A stretch of 64,000 nucleotides of DNA from positions 85,500 through 149,499 of the forward strand of contig JAZRRG010000044.1 in NCBI GenBank assembly GCA_045650565.1. The letters run 5' to 3'. This stretch comes from SIG565 sp045650565 (lineage in GTDB: Bacteria; Bacillota; Clostridia; Oscillospirales; Acutalibacteraceae). The notes below the pieces were generated by a model. That model was not told where the DNA came from and did not search any database. It worked only from the letters and a program-made list of their open reading frames with translations. Shown here in pieces: positions 34,220 through 42,716 of this stretch (position 1 is the stretch's first letter; each line of letters starts with the position of its first letter). Position numbers and translations under genes: made by a program.

Positions 34220-34951
34220 ATGGAAAACAAAAAAAGTGATACTCTTGCCCAGCGCAAAAAAGCGCAGCAATCGTTTTTGAATCTAAAAAAAGTGCAAAAA
34301 GGTGAGCTTGAACCCGAAAAAACAGCCCAGCAGATAATTCCTAAAACCTTTAAAGAAAAAATCGTTAATTTTTGGTTTCATTACAAGGTGCATAGCATTT
34401 TGGTCGTTTTTTTCATAATTGTGTTGGCAATCGGTATAACCCAATGCTCTTCAAGAGAGAAATATGACGGTCGTATTGCCCTTTACACCTATCACCACTA
34501 TACTGCAGCCGATTTAGAGCTGATTGAAAACTACCTTGTGCCCTATTTTTCCGATATGAACTGTGACGGTGAAGTAAATCTGCAAATAATTGACTGCTCC
34601 TTTACCACCGAGGGCACCTTTGATATGAACTATGTTTCTGCGCTCACTTCAAGACTGCAGTCGGTTATATCGGCAGAGGGGGATGTGCAGTTATTTATAA
34701 TAACACCCGAAACACTTGAAAAATTGGATTCGATTTCAGAACAGTTACCCGAATTTTTTATAGACACCGCACCCTTTGATGAAGAGATATACGATATCGC
34801 AAATAAAGCCGGTGTAACGCTTCCTGAAAATTTAATGCTCGGTCAGCGTGCCGTTTCGGGAACACTTATCGGAGAACTTGATAATATTGATGAATATGTA
34901 TCCAATGCAGAGCAAACAATGGATGAATTTAAGAAAAGACACACGCCGTAG
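34220..34951 (+). CDS. Single-pass membrane protein of unknown function
   Basis: 243 aa: a basic cytoplasmic N-terminus of about 55 residues (AQRKKAQQSFLNLKKVQ), one transmembrane helix (about 58-78, SILVVFFIIVLAIGI), and an extracytoplasmic part with alpha/beta character (RIALYTYHHYT, LQIIDCSF, VQLFIITPETLEKL). It may resemble the solute-binding fold, but no specific family is recognised. The ATG at 34220 follows AAGGAAC; the frame is open from 34160 without a ribosome site. The stop codon lies inside the hairpin of the shared terminator with rnpB. Confidence 0.7.
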   Translation: MENKKSDTLAQRKKAQQSFLNLKKVQKGELEPEKTAQQIIPKTFKEKIVNFWFHYKVHSILVVFFIIVLAIGITQCSSREKYDGRIALYTYHHYTAADLELIENYLVPYFSDMNCDGEVNLQIIDCSFTTEGTFDMNYVSALTSRLQSVISAEGDVQLFIITPETLEKLDSISEQLPEFFIDTAPFDEEIYDIANKAGVTLPENLMLGQRAVSGTLIGELDNIDEYVSNAEQTMDEFKKRHTP

Positions 34952-34966
34952 CGTGTGCCTTTTCTT
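34931..34966. terminator. Bidirectional terminator between 34220 gene and rnpB
   Basis: CACACGC-CGTA-GCGTGTG flanked by AAAAGA and CCTTTTCTT. The last codons and TAG of the plus-strand gene form the left arm and loop. Confidence 0.85.
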
Positions 34967-34968
34967 AT

Positions 34969-35293
34969 GAGTTGGTCTATAAGCCGAGTTCTGTCGTGAA
35001 CGACTATCTATCTCGACGCCGAATCGCTTCGGCGCTCCAGCCACTTTTCAGGGCACACCGGACAAGTGTATAGCCCTACTTAGTGTTGCTTCGGATAGGG
35101 TTTACAGGGCTTCTCGGTCTCCCGAAAAACCGGTGAGCTCTTACCTCGCCTTTCCACCCTTACCGTGTAGCCACGGCGGTATATCTCTGTTGCACTTTCC
35201 CTAAGGTCACCCTCGGCAGCCGTTAGCTGCTATCCTGTCCTGCGAAGCTCGGACTTTCCTCAGGCATACGCCCGCAGCCGTTCAACCAACTCA
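34969..35293 (-). ncRNA. rnpB: RNase P RNA, bacterial class A
   Basis: On the minus strand the conserved start region contains GAGGAAAGTCCGAGCT and ACAGGATAGCAGCTAACG, then GGTAAGGGTGGAAAGGCGAG and CGACAGAACTCGGCTTATAG near the 3' end. These are the universal RNase P core segments. The ends GAGTTGGT and ACCAACTC pair as P1. Length about 325 nt. Confidence 0.95.
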
Positions 35294-35300
35294 CCCGTGT

Positions 35301-35329
35301 ATTTTAACATAAAAACATCCTTGTGTCAA
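35301..35329 (-). promoter_or_regulatory. Promoter for rnpB
   Basis: On the minus strand TTGACA (35324-35329) and TAAAAT (35301-35306) with 17-bp spacer, 8 bp before the RNA. Confidence 0.85.
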
Positions 35330-35366
35330 AAAAAATATTATTGAATACAATATAAAAGGTGATTTT

Positions 35367-36431
35367 ATGGATAATAAATACTTTTTAGCGGCAAATTCTG
35401 CCGATGGCTTTTACAGCGTTTTTAATAGGTGCTACACCGCTAAGGACGGTTGGTTGGCATACATAATAAAGGGTGGCCCGGGCACGGGAAAATCATCCCT
35501 TATGAGAAAATTAGCCGAATCTGCACTTAAAAAGAACATACCTTATGAGTTGTGCCCCTGCAGTTCTGACCCTGCTTCGCTCGATGCGGTGATTTTTCCC
35601 TCGCTTAAAAAGGTGATTTTTGACGGTACAGCTCCGCACACCGTAGACCCTAAATACCCTGCTATTTGTGAGACCATAATAAACACAGGCGAGTTTTGGG
35701 ACACTAACAAGGTGCAAAACAAACGCAATGAGATTATAGAGCTTACCGATAAAAACTCGGCTTTGCATAAAATAGCATCACAATACATTAAGGCGGCAGG
35801 TGGTGTGACTAAAAACAACTTCTCTTACGCATTAGCTGCTACCGATATTGAAAAATGCGTTAACTTTGCGGTCAAAGCTGCATCAAAAAATATTCCTATA
35901 ACTACACCACAAGGCGCTAAAAAATGGGTGCGCTTTTTAGGCGGCATAACACCAGAGGGTATTGTGCATTACACCGATACCGTGAACTCCCTTCAAAACA
36001 AAATATTGATTGAGGACAAATACGGGGCGGTGGCAAGTATAATTTTATCGGCTTTCTCTGATATTGCTTTGTCTCGTGGCTATGAAATAATAGTTATTAA
36101 AAACGCCCTACTGCCCGACGACATAACCGATGCCGTTATTATACCCAAGCTACACCTCGCCGTTTGCCGTGAGTTTGAAAATGTGAAATATCAAAGCAAT
36201 ACCCGCCGCATACACTCCGAGCGCTTTACCGACTGTGATAAACTCTTAAAGCATAAGCAAAAACTGAATTTTAATAAAAAGATAGCCGACCGCTTATTGT
36301 TTAGTGCCGTTGACACACTAAAGGGTGCGAAATCGGTACACGATAAATTGGAAAGCCATTATATAGAGGCGATGAATTTTGATGCACTCGAACGCTTTAC
36401 CGATAAATTTATAACCGAATTTTTTAAATAA
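35367..36431 (+). CDS. P-loop ATPase of the PRK06851 type
   Basis: 354 aa. It has Walker A GGPGTGKSS (residues 36-44) very near the N-terminus and a second conserved area ENVKYQSNTRRIHSERFTD. Proteins of this kind are widespread in Firmicutes and usually contain two similar halves; the start MDNKYFLAANSADGFYSVF is typical. The role is not known. It is probably cytosolic. AAAAGGTGA precedes the ATG, and the gene stands alone between rnpB and the convergent jag gene with a strong terminator after it. Shared ancestry with kinases is possible but no substrate site is recognised. Confidence 0.8.
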   Translation: MDNKYFLAANSADGFYSVFNRCYTAKDGWLAYIIKGGPGTGKSSLMRKLAESALKKNIPYELCPCSSDPASLDAVIFPSLKKVIFDGTAPHTVDPKYPAICETIINTGEFWDTNKVQNKRNEIIELTDKNSALHKIASQYIKAAGGVTKNNFSYALAATDIEKCVNFAVKAASKNIPITTPQGAKKWVRFLGGITPEGIVHYTDTVNSLQNKILIEDKYGAVASIILSAFSDIALSRGYEIIVIKNALLPDDITDAVIIPKLHLAVCREFENVKYQSNTRRIHSERFTDCDKLLKHKQKLNFNKKIADRLLFSAVDTLKGAKSVHDKLESHYIEAMNFDALERFTDKFITEFFK

Positions 36432-36432
36432 C

Positions 36433-36465
36433 AGAAAGCCACACGACATCGTGTGGCTTTCTATT
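36433..36465. terminator. Bidirectional terminator
   Basis: AGAAAGCCACACGA against TCGTGTGGCTTTCT with T/A-rich flanks; serves the ATPase gene and the jag operon. Confidence 0.9.
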
Positions 36466-37359
36466 TTAGTTTATTTTTCCGTAAAGCGGAATTTCTATAT
36501 CACGCTTGGGCTCCCTTGCTACATCGGTAGCTACTTCGCTCTTTTTCGTGCGCTCATTTCTTCTTGAGCCCTTATCGTTTGTTATAACAACACGCCTACC
36601 TGCGCCCTCACCAACCGAATGCGAGGATACACCGTCAATCTCTTGAACCACGGTATGAATAATTCTTCTCTCATACGGATTCATAGGTTCGAGGGTACGA
36701 CTTCTGCCTGTACGCAATACCTGTGAGGATACACGCCTTGCAAGACTTGTTAAGGTTTGCTCACGTCTTTCACGGTAATTACCGATATTGAGCGTTACCT
36801 TGTAATAGCCGTTTGCTGAATTTGCAGCAAGACTTGTTAAATACTGTAAGGAATCGAGTGTTTCGCCACGGCGACCGATTACCACGCCGAGTCCCTCACC
36901 CGAAATAAAGAGTACTGCTCCATTTTCCTTCTCGGCAACCTTAATGGCAATATTGCTGCAGCCGAGCTTTTCAAGTATTCCCGAAATATACTTTACTGCC
37001 TGACCTGCTTGAGAATCGGGAGCAATTTGTGACGCATCTACAGCGTTGCTTTCCTGCTGTGAAACTGCGGGAACTTCGGTGTTCTCGATTGCTTTTTCTA
37101 CCTTTTTCTCGCTCTTTTTGGGTTTTTCGGCCTTTGCCTTTTTGGGTGCTACCTTGTCAGGCATTTCAATATATGCTTTAACCTCTGCCTTAGCACCGCC
37201 AAACAGACCTAATGCCTTTTTCTTTGGGGTGTTTAAAACCTCATATTCAATATCTTCTTCGGCAAATTTTTCGCCTAAAAGTAAATCACATAAATTATTC
37301 TTGGCTTGTTCGTATGCCTCTTCAATAGACACACCAAAGCCGATAGCTTCCTTAATCAA
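36466..37359 (-). CDS. jag: Jag/KhpB RNA-binding protein
   Basis: 297 aa with the Jag_N domain (1-50, IGFGVSIEEAYEQAKNN, LGLFGG), a Lys/Glu-rich linker, a KH domain (about 125-200, GVVIGRRGETLDSLQYLTSL) and an R3H domain (about 205-265, MNPYERRIIHTVVQEIDG). KhpB with KhpA binds many RNAs and affects cell elongation and division. TTG start with AAGGAGG 7 bp upstream; that ribosome site lies within the last codons of yidC, 2 bp away, so the two are coupled. Confidence 0.94.
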   Translation of the reverse strand: MIKEAIGFGVSIEEAYEQAKNNLCDLLLGEKFAEEDIEYEVLNTPKKKALGLFGGAKAEVKAYIEMPDKVAPKKAKAEKPKKSEKKVEKAIENTEVPAVSQQESNAVDASQIAPDSQAGQAVKYISGILEKLGCSNIAIKVAEKENGAVLFISGEGLGVVIGRRGETLDSLQYLTSLAANSANGYYKVTLNIGNYRERREQTLTSLARRVSSQVLRTGRSRTLEPMNPYERRIIHTVVQEIDGVSSHSVGEGAGRRVVITNDKGSRRNERTKKSEVATDVAREPKRDIEIPLYGKIN

Positions 37360-37361
37360 AA

Positions 37362-38297
37362 TTAGTCCTCCTTATGAGATGCGAGTAGCTTACTTTCCTG
37401 CTCGTAACACTTGATGATATTTTTTGCCCTTTCCTTCGCAATCATTCTATACGGACCATAGAAACGCTGTACTCCCTCTTGGATAAATGCTGAAATAAAA
37501 CTTGAGCAAGCCCAGTAAAAACCGAGTCCACAGGGTGCGCCGAAAGCGATAACAAGTGAGATAATCGGCATAAAGAGCATCATACCTGTCATATTAGGTC
37601 CACCGGGGTTTGACTTCTTTTGTGTGCGGATGGACAAAATAGAGGAAAACATTGCCGCCGCAAAAGAGAGGAACGGAATTATCCAGTTAATTTGAGCTTT
37701 TGAAAGGTTAGGGGTAAACTTCGGCACCGATGTTAAATCAATACCAAAGAAATTAAAGTTTATTTGATTTACTGCCGATAAAATTTCATTTACCTGTGCT
37801 TCAAGTCCGGCAGGGGCTACAAAGCCGGGGGCTTTAATGGCTGCAATAACATCCAAATCTAATCTTAAATTGTTTTCCATTTTAATGGTGCCTATTGCCT
37901 CGGCAACGCTTTTAACAACATCGGCATCAACGGTAGTAAGGTATGTTATCGGACCTAAAACAAGATAGTAAATCGACATCAAAAATACCAAACGGAATAT
38001 CATAGGTAAGCAACCGCCACCCATAGATACATTTTCCTTTTGATACAATTCCTGCATAGCAGTATTGTATTTTTGCTTATCATCTCCGCACTTTTCCTTA
38101 AGTGCTTCAAGCTTTGGCTTAATGCGTGTTTGCTGCATGGAAGATTTTTGGCTTTTGATGGTAAGCGGAATCATACAAAGGTTGATAACCAATGTAAACA
38201 CAAAAATCGAAATTGCAAAATTGTTACTGAAAACGCCCATTAAAAAACGTAATACATAAGATAAAATGTACTCGTTTATAAAATTAAATATAGCCAT
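37362..38297 (-). CDS. yidC: YidC/OxaI membrane protein insertase
   Basis: 311 aa. Five helices, the sequence IFVFTLVINLCMIPLTIKSQKSS with the positively charged hairpin, GGGCLPMIFRLVFLMSIYY and GLGFYWACSSFISAFIQEG are diagnostic. It inserts membrane proteins with or without Sec. It lacks the lipoprotein Cys found in Bacillus SpoIIIJ. The segment between helices 2 and 3 (about 130-195) is longer than usual. It belongs to the rpmH-rnpA-yidD-yidC-jag transcript. Confidence 0.94.
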   Translation of the reverse strand: MAIFNFINEYILSYVLRFLMGVFSNNFAISIFVFTLVINLCMIPLTIKSQKSSMQQTRIKPKLEALKEKCGDDKQKYNTAMQELYQKENVSMGGGCLPMIFRLVFLMSIYYLVLGPITYLTTVDADVVKSVAEAIGTIKMENNLRLDLDVIAAIKAPGFVAPAGLEAQVNEILSAVNQINFNFFGIDLTSVPKFTPNLSKAQINWIIPFLSFAAAMFSSILSIRTQKKSNPGGPNMTGMMLFMPIISLVIAFGAPCGLGFYWACSSFISAFIQEGVQRFYGPYRMIAKERAKNIIKCYEQESKLLASHKED

Positions 38298-38320
38298 ATA
38301 TTTCTATCCTTTTTAAACGG

Positions 38321-38551
38321 TTATTTTCGTTTTTTCTTTTCGGGTACCGGGTCATATCCGCCCTTTGATAACGGATTGCACCTAAGAATTCTCCAAACGG
38401 CAAGCGCTGTTCCCTTAAGCGAGCCGTGTACCCTTATTGCTTCAATTGCGTAGTTAGAGCAGGTGGGAACAAATCTGCAACACCCCGGAGTATAGGGGGA
38501 TATACTTTTTTGATAAAATTTTACCGCGCCTATGAGTATTTTACTTATCAT
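38321..38551 (-). CDS. yidD: YidD membrane-insertion efficiency factor
   Basis: 76 aa, the usual size. KFYQKSISPYTPGCCRFVPTCS...YAIEAIRVHGSLKG, CNPLSKGGYDPVP is the DUF37 signature with its three cysteines. I chose the ATG at 38551 (MISKILIG); it lies inside the last codons of rnpA, an 11-bp overlap. The protein binds the inner membrane face and helps YidC. Confidence 0.93.
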   Translation of the reverse strand: MISKILIGAVKFYQKSISPYTPGCCRFVPTCSNYAIEAIRVHGSLKGTALAVWRILRCNPLSKGGYDPVPEKKKRK

Positions 38552-38882
38552 CTTTTTTCCACATTTCAGCTGCAATTAAGTGTGACTTTATAGCGGCTGC
38601 TACATTATAGCTTTTTGCCGTGAGTATGCGTGACCTTGCAACAAATACAATATCACAGCCGCCATTTATATGCGGCAGGCACTGTCTGAACGCAGCGGTT
38701 ATGACCCTCTTGGCACGGTTTCGCATAACTGCCGTTCCTATTTTTTTGCTCACGGTTATTCCGATTCTGGTTTTCTCATCCCTTGTTTTCATAATATATG
38801 ACACAACAAATGGACTTACATACGATTTTCCTCGCCCGTAAACACGGCGGAATTCCTTATTGATTTTTAATTTTTCAAACAT
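38541..38882 (-). CDS. rnpA: RNase P protein component
   Basis: 113 aa. The RNR motif is present as AVMRNRAKRVITAAFR (about residues 51-66), preceded by RIGITVSKKIG. It binds the rnpB RNA encoded 3.5 kb away and matures tRNA 5' ends. It follows rpmH in the classical order and overlaps yidD. A hairpin with T-run lies between rpmH and its start, which could lower expression relative to rpmH. Confidence 0.95.
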   Translation of the reverse strand: MFEKLKINKEFRRVYGRGKSYVSPFVVSYIMKTRDEKTRIGITVSKKIGTAVMRNRAKRVITAAFRQCLPHINGGCDIVFVARSRILTAKSYNVAAAIKSHLIAAEMWKKDDK

Positions 38883-38896
38883 AAACTCAAACCTTT

Positions 38897-38930
38897 AAAA
38901 AAGAAAAGCCACCGTCATATAGTGGCCCTT
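38897..38930 (-). terminator. Attenuator-like hairpin between rpmH and rnpA
   Basis: On the minus strand GCCAC-TATATGACG-GTGGC is followed by TTTTCTTTTTT, directly after the rpmH stop. It would act as a partial terminator reducing rnpA transcription. Confidence 0.55.
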
Positions 38931-38932
38931 AA

Positions 38933-39067
38933 TTAGTAAGTGAGCTGCTTTCTGCCCTTAGCTCTGCGGCGAGCAAGTACCTTGCGACCGTTTGCTGTAG
39001 CCATTCTCTTTAAAAATCCGTGTTCTCTTTTACGGTGAATTTTTTTCGGCTGATATGTTCTTTTCAT
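38933..39067 (-). CDS. rpmH: Ribosomal protein L34
   Basis: 44 aa reading MKRTYQPKKIHRKREHGFL then KRMATANGRKVLARRRAKG and RKQLTY, the invariant L34 sequence. AAGGAGGAAAG lies upstream of the ATG. It is the first gene of the RNase P/YidC transcript and has a consensus promoter. In most Firmicutes dnaA and the origin are beside it; here thiT is instead. Confidence 0.97.
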   Translation of the reverse strand: MKRTYQPKKIHRKREHGFLKRMATANGRKVLARRRAKGRKQLTY

Positions 39068-39144
39068 CGTTTTCTTTCCTCCTTATCAATTCAGGTCTTG
39101 GCTATGTGGCATAATACCCTTTATACATAACCTATCAATTTAAG

Positions 39145-39173
39145 ATTATACATAAATTAGCGCTAAAAGTCAA
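39145..39173 (-). promoter_or_regulatory. Promoter for rpmH operon
   Basis: On the minus strand TTGACT (39168-39173) and TATAAT (39145-39150), 17-bp spacer, about 78 bp before the ATG. Confidence 0.8.
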
Positions 39174-39198
39174 CTAAAAAAATATTATTTATAAAAAT

Positions 39199-39239
39199 AA
39201 TCCTACCCGTATCAAGTGCTCAGGTTAACGGGTAGGATT
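39199..39239 (-). terminator. Terminator of thiT
   Basis: AATCCTACCCGT against ACGGGTAGGATT with an 17-nt loop, followed on the minus strand by ATTTTTATAA. Confidence 0.75.
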
Positions 39240-39243
39240 TGCT

Positions 39244-39792
39244 TTATATGTTAAAAACTTTTCTAATAATGGGTATGCGTATAAGTATTATCGCACCAAT
39301 TAAGGTTAATACCAGTTCACATCCCATAAACGTTCCGTTATACACAAGTGAATATATATACGGGTTGCCGAAAATATCGAAGGTTTTAAAGAATATGCTT
39401 CCCGACACGAAATGGCATAAAAATCTACCAACTAATGATAGTGTTACGCCCATTATTATGCCGATATCCTTTTTGTGCCTAAACAGTCCCGACAGGCAAA
39501 GACCGGCAAATGCGAAAATATAGTCAAATAGAATTACGCCGATGAGTACCCACGGGGTGAGTCCCCAACCAAACACTCCGCTTAACATCATTTGTATTAC
39601 CCCATACAAAAAGCAGGGCGCTATGGCATACTTTGTGCCATACAGTATACTAATTAGGCACACCGGCAACATCGAAAACGGCGTTACCGCACCACCGAGT
39701 GGCATTTGCCATAGCTTTAACACGCTGAGCACGGTGGATAGAGCTATCATCATAGCAGAAACTGTTAATTTTTGTAATTGTTCTTTTTTCAT
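39244..39792 (-). CDS. thiT: Energy-coupled thiamine transporter ThiT
   Basis: 182 aa with six predicted helices. MPLGGAVTPFSMLPVCLISI and the GWGLTPWVLIGVILFDYIFAF area with SLVGRFLCHFVSG match ThiT, the thiamine-binding S component of ECF transporters. It works with EcfA/A'/T, which are not in the window. A TPP riboswitch with its own terminator precedes it, confirming thiamine control. GGGAAAT lies before the ATG. Confidence 0.92.
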   Translation of the reverse strand: MKKEQLQKLTVSAMMIALSTVLSVLKLWQMPLGGAVTPFSMLPVCLISILYGTKYAIAPCFLYGVIQMMLSGVFGWGLTPWVLIGVILFDYIFAFAGLCLSGLFRHKKDIGIIMGVTLSLVGRFLCHFVSGSIFFKTFDIFGNPYIYSLVYNGTFMGCELVLTLIGAIILIRIPIIRKVFNI

Positions 39793-39810
39793 TTTAATTT
39801 CCCTTTCGGC

Positions 39811-39842
39811 AAATAAAAAATGCCGCAGATGAACTGCGGCAT
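39811..39842 (-). terminator. Riboswitch-controlled terminator ahead of thiT
   Basis: On the minus strand ATGCCGCAG-TTCAT-CTGCGGCAT followed by TTTTTATTT, between the TPP aptamer and the thiT ribosome site. Confidence 0.85.
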
Positions 39843-39856
39843 AAACTCTAAAGCGT

Positions 39857-39941
39857 ATTTCCTACGTCGGCATTATCCGCATCAGGTTATGGGTCGAAGC
39901 ATAACGGCTTCCTCTCAGCCCGAGTTAATCGAGCTCCCCTT
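39857..39941 (-). promoter_or_regulatory. TPP (THI-box) riboswitch
   Basis: The minus strand shows GGGGAGCT, CTCGGGCTGAGAGGAAG, CGACCCATAACCTGATGCGG and ATAATGCCGACGTAGGAA, all conserved THI-element segments. When TPP binds, the downstream hairpin should terminate transcription. Confidence 0.95.
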
Positions 39942-39976
39942 TCTATTTGCAAGTATTTTTTGCACTTGACAATGAT

Positions 39977-40005
39977 ACTTTATCACAATACCCTTTCCTT
40001 GTCAA
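39977..40005 (-). promoter_or_regulatory. Promoter for the TPP riboswitch-thiT transcript
   Basis: On the minus strand TTGACA (40000-40005) and TAAAGT (39977-39982) with 17-bp spacer. CTTGACAA/TTGTCAAG arms flank it, perhaps also ending the gene upstream. Confidence 0.75.
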
Positions 40006-40008
40006 GCA

Positions 40009-42612
40009 CTATTCCTCTTCCTTCTCCTGTGTTTGCTCGAGCTCAATATCGGCATTAACATTAAAGCCGCCCAAAAACTCATCACTTCGAGTAATTATAG
40101 GATACTGGACATTCATTTTTTCTACAATATCATCAAGACTCGGCCCGTCAGCCATTTGGTTTTCAACCTCGCTTACGGCATCGGCAACATCCCATGAAAG
40201 CCATTTTTCAATTAGCTGTTCACCCTCGGGATAAATCGTATCGGCTCTTTTTTTACGGGTTAAAAGGCAAATTAGAAGGTAAATTACAAATACTGCAGCT
40301 GCTATAGTGCTAACGACTATTCCCTCCCATAAAAGCGGTGTTGTATAGGTAAACACTATCTCACTCTCACCCGCCTCTACGGGCACTGCCATAAAGCCGA
40401 TATTAACCTTTTCGATATCGACCGACTTACCGTTTACTGTAGCACTCCAGCCCTCATCATAAGGCACCGAAAAAAACACAAGTGTTGCTGCCGAGTTTGT
40501 GACAGCTGCCCTAAAGCCGTTCTTATCGTGCGAAAATTCGGTGGCTGAGGTTGCCGCCAAAGCCGCACTGTCGTTTGCTACCTCTTGCTCATCAAAGGCA
40601 TATTCTACCGTAGTGTCAATAGGTGTTAATATATCCGAATACCTTTTTATTTGCTCGTCACTTAAAACCACTGCCTTAAGCATTATATGTGTACGATTTT
40701 TCTCGCTATAGGTTTTGGCATCCTCTACCGAAATATACTTATCATACGAAAAACCGTACGGTATATAATTGTTGTTTTCATAAATTTTGTAGCCGCTTTG
40801 GGTATCGTAATAGGTGTAATCGGGCATTTGTGTCCCGCCAACGCCATTTTCAAACGGGTCCTCATTTGAGAGATTTAATACATATTTAACCGATAAAAGA
40901 TTTCTAAGGGCGTAATTATCGGTATCGGGTCTACTGGCAACGGTTCTCTTTACCCCGATAAACTCATAAAAATCTACAATGGTTGGCGGCACTACCGAAT
41001 GGAATGCATTAATGCTGGGAAGCCCCAGTGACATACCTGTATTATCGCAGCAGTCATAAGTGTCTATCCTATAATTTTCCTCGTTGTCAGGAAGGTCAAC
41101 CTCGCCCTCAATTAACGAATCAATAACAACGGTTTGGACATCGTAGGAATGTTGTCTGCCCATATTTATAAACAGCATACCATAAAGCACCGAAATTATA
41201 AGCGTTACCGCCAAGGCCGTATTTAAAAATGCCTTATTACGTTTTTTAAATGCGGCGAAGATTATCATAACAACTATAAGCGATATCACCGCAACCGCTA
41301 CAGTTAGCCAGTAACGCTCAATATAAAATGCGTTTGTGTTTTCTGTAAAAAGACCGAGGGTTATGTTGCCTTCACTGTCTTTTTGAGGGAATAAGCCGAT
41401 AACCAGTGCAAAAGCGATTGTTATGAAACTAACCCACTTGAATGCTCCGCCCCAATTAACCTCACGGTCCTCTGCTGCCGAGGCGGTAGCTAAGCACATA
41501 ACAAGTATTGGCATATAGAACCAACGTGCATAATATGACACATTAAGTGCCGTAAAAAGACTGTTGAGTATTGGGAAAAACGCAAAAACAAAGCTTGTGC
41601 ATATCACCCGCTTTACCCAATTGCCCTTATGAGCCATACAGTAGGCAAACACACCCGTCATACTGAAAAGGGGCAGCCAACCGCCAAGGGATGACCACTT
41701 AACATTGGCTCCCGGGAAAAATACCGGACGTGCAGGAATATCGGGTGGGAAGAAGAAACACTCAATAATATTAAGATAAATTTGCTCCTTACCGTAGGTT
41801 ATTGCATTCCAGCCAAGTAAAATATCTTGAATACGACCAACCTTTGATACAGCGGCAATGGTAGGCAACAATAAAACTGCCGCCAATAAAAGACCGACAA
41901 CCGCCTCAAAAAACAAGGTTATAAATCTTGCGAAGGTTAATTTTACCGCCTTGCTCGACACACGAATTATAAAGTAGATTATGCAGAAAACCACCATTCC
42001 AAAGAAGAAAAAGTAGTTCATAAGGGCGGCCACACATACCGTTAGAGCAAACACACCTCGTTTGTTTTCGGTGAGCAGCATTTCAAGGGATAACAGCAAC
42101 AACGGGAAAATTATAATTGCCTCGTGAAAATGATTAAAGAATATATTGTAAACCGAAAAACCGCTAAAGGCATAGAGTATGCCGCCTATCCGTGCCGCTT
42201 CGGGTGTTTTTGTAAAACGGCGTATATAAAGATAAGCCGTTAAAGCAGCACAGGCGAATTTAAGTATTAAAAGCGGTCCCATTAAATATGGCACCATCCA
42301 ATTTGGAAAAGGAATGGTCAACCAAAAGAACGGCGAACCAACCAAATAAAAGGTATACGAACCTATAAAATTAGCGCCAAGGTCGGTAAGCCAGCTCCAA
42401 CCAAAATCGCCATCCCGCACCATTTGGTGACACATTTGATAAAATGGTATTTGCTGAACATTAAAATCACCGTAAAAGGTGAAATAGCCGTTACCGTCAA
42501 TTATAAACGGAACAAACATTACGGCAGCGGCAAGCAGTGCCAAGAAAAACGTACTGAGCGCCAAACCCTTTGAGGGCTTAAGCGTCATCGCCTTGTTATA
42601 TGAATATCCCAT
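40009..42612 (-). CDS. YfhO-family large membrane protein (glycosyltransferase GT-C-like)
   Basis: 867 aa with about a dozen helices, the N-terminal loop DFNVQQIPFYQMCHQMVRDG and the sequence GGILYAFSGFSVYNIFFNHFHE, typical of YfhO proteins. A large outside domain (about 490-760) has VLSDEQIKRYSDIL and FFSVPYDEGWSATVNGK, followed by a last helix and an acidic cytoplasmic tail. YfhO-type proteins add sugars to lipoteichoic acids from polyprenyl-phosphate donors. The gene stands alone with GGGGTGAAA before the ATG. A supply of sugar-lipid could come from the GT2 fusion, but this is only a possibility. Confidence 0.85.
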   Translation of the reverse strand: MGYSYNKAMTLKPSKGLALSTFFLALLAAAVMFVPFIIDGNGYFTFYGDFNVQQIPFYQMCHQMVRDGDFGWSWLTDLGANFIGSYTFYLVGSPFFWLTIPFPNWMVPYLMGPLLILKFACAALTAYLYIRRFTKTPEAARIGGILYAFSGFSVYNIFFNHFHEAIIIFPLLLLSLEMLLTENKRGVFALTVCVAALMNYFFFFGMVVFCIIYFIIRVSSKAVKLTFARFITLFFEAVVGLLLAAVLLLPTIAAVSKVGRIQDILLGWNAITYGKEQIYLNIIECFFFPPDIPARPVFFPGANVKWSSLGGWLPLFSMTGVFAYCMAHKGNWVKRVICTSFVFAFFPILNSLFTALNVSYYARWFYMPILVMCLATASAAEDREVNWGGAFKWVSFITIAFALVIGLFPQKDSEGNITLGLFTENTNAFYIERYWLTVAVAVISLIVVMIIFAAFKKRNKAFLNTALAVTLIISVLYGMLFINMGRQHSYDVQTVVIDSLIEGEVDLPDNEENYRIDTYDCCDNTGMSLGLPSINAFHSVVPPTIVDFYEFIGVKRTVASRPDTDNYALRNLLSVKYVLNLSNEDPFENGVGGTQMPDYTYYDTQSGYKIYENNNYIPYGFSYDKYISVEDAKTYSEKNRTHIMLKAVVLSDEQIKRYSDILTPIDTTVEYAFDEQEVANDSAALAATSATEFSHDKNGFRAAVTNSAATLVFFSVPYDEGWSATVNGKSVDIEKVNIGFMAVPVEAGESEIVFTYTTPLLWEGIVVSTIAAAVFVIYLLICLLTRKKRADTIYPEGEQLIEKWLSWDVADAVSEVENQMADGPSLDDIVEKMNVQYPIITRSDEFLGGFNVNADIELEQTQEKEEE

Positions 42613-42716
42613 CGTTTCACCCCTAATATAAATTATATTACTTATTGATATTATAGCAAATTATGATATAATATTCAATAGTACGACAAATTTAGATTTC
42701 ACAGGATGGATAAATT

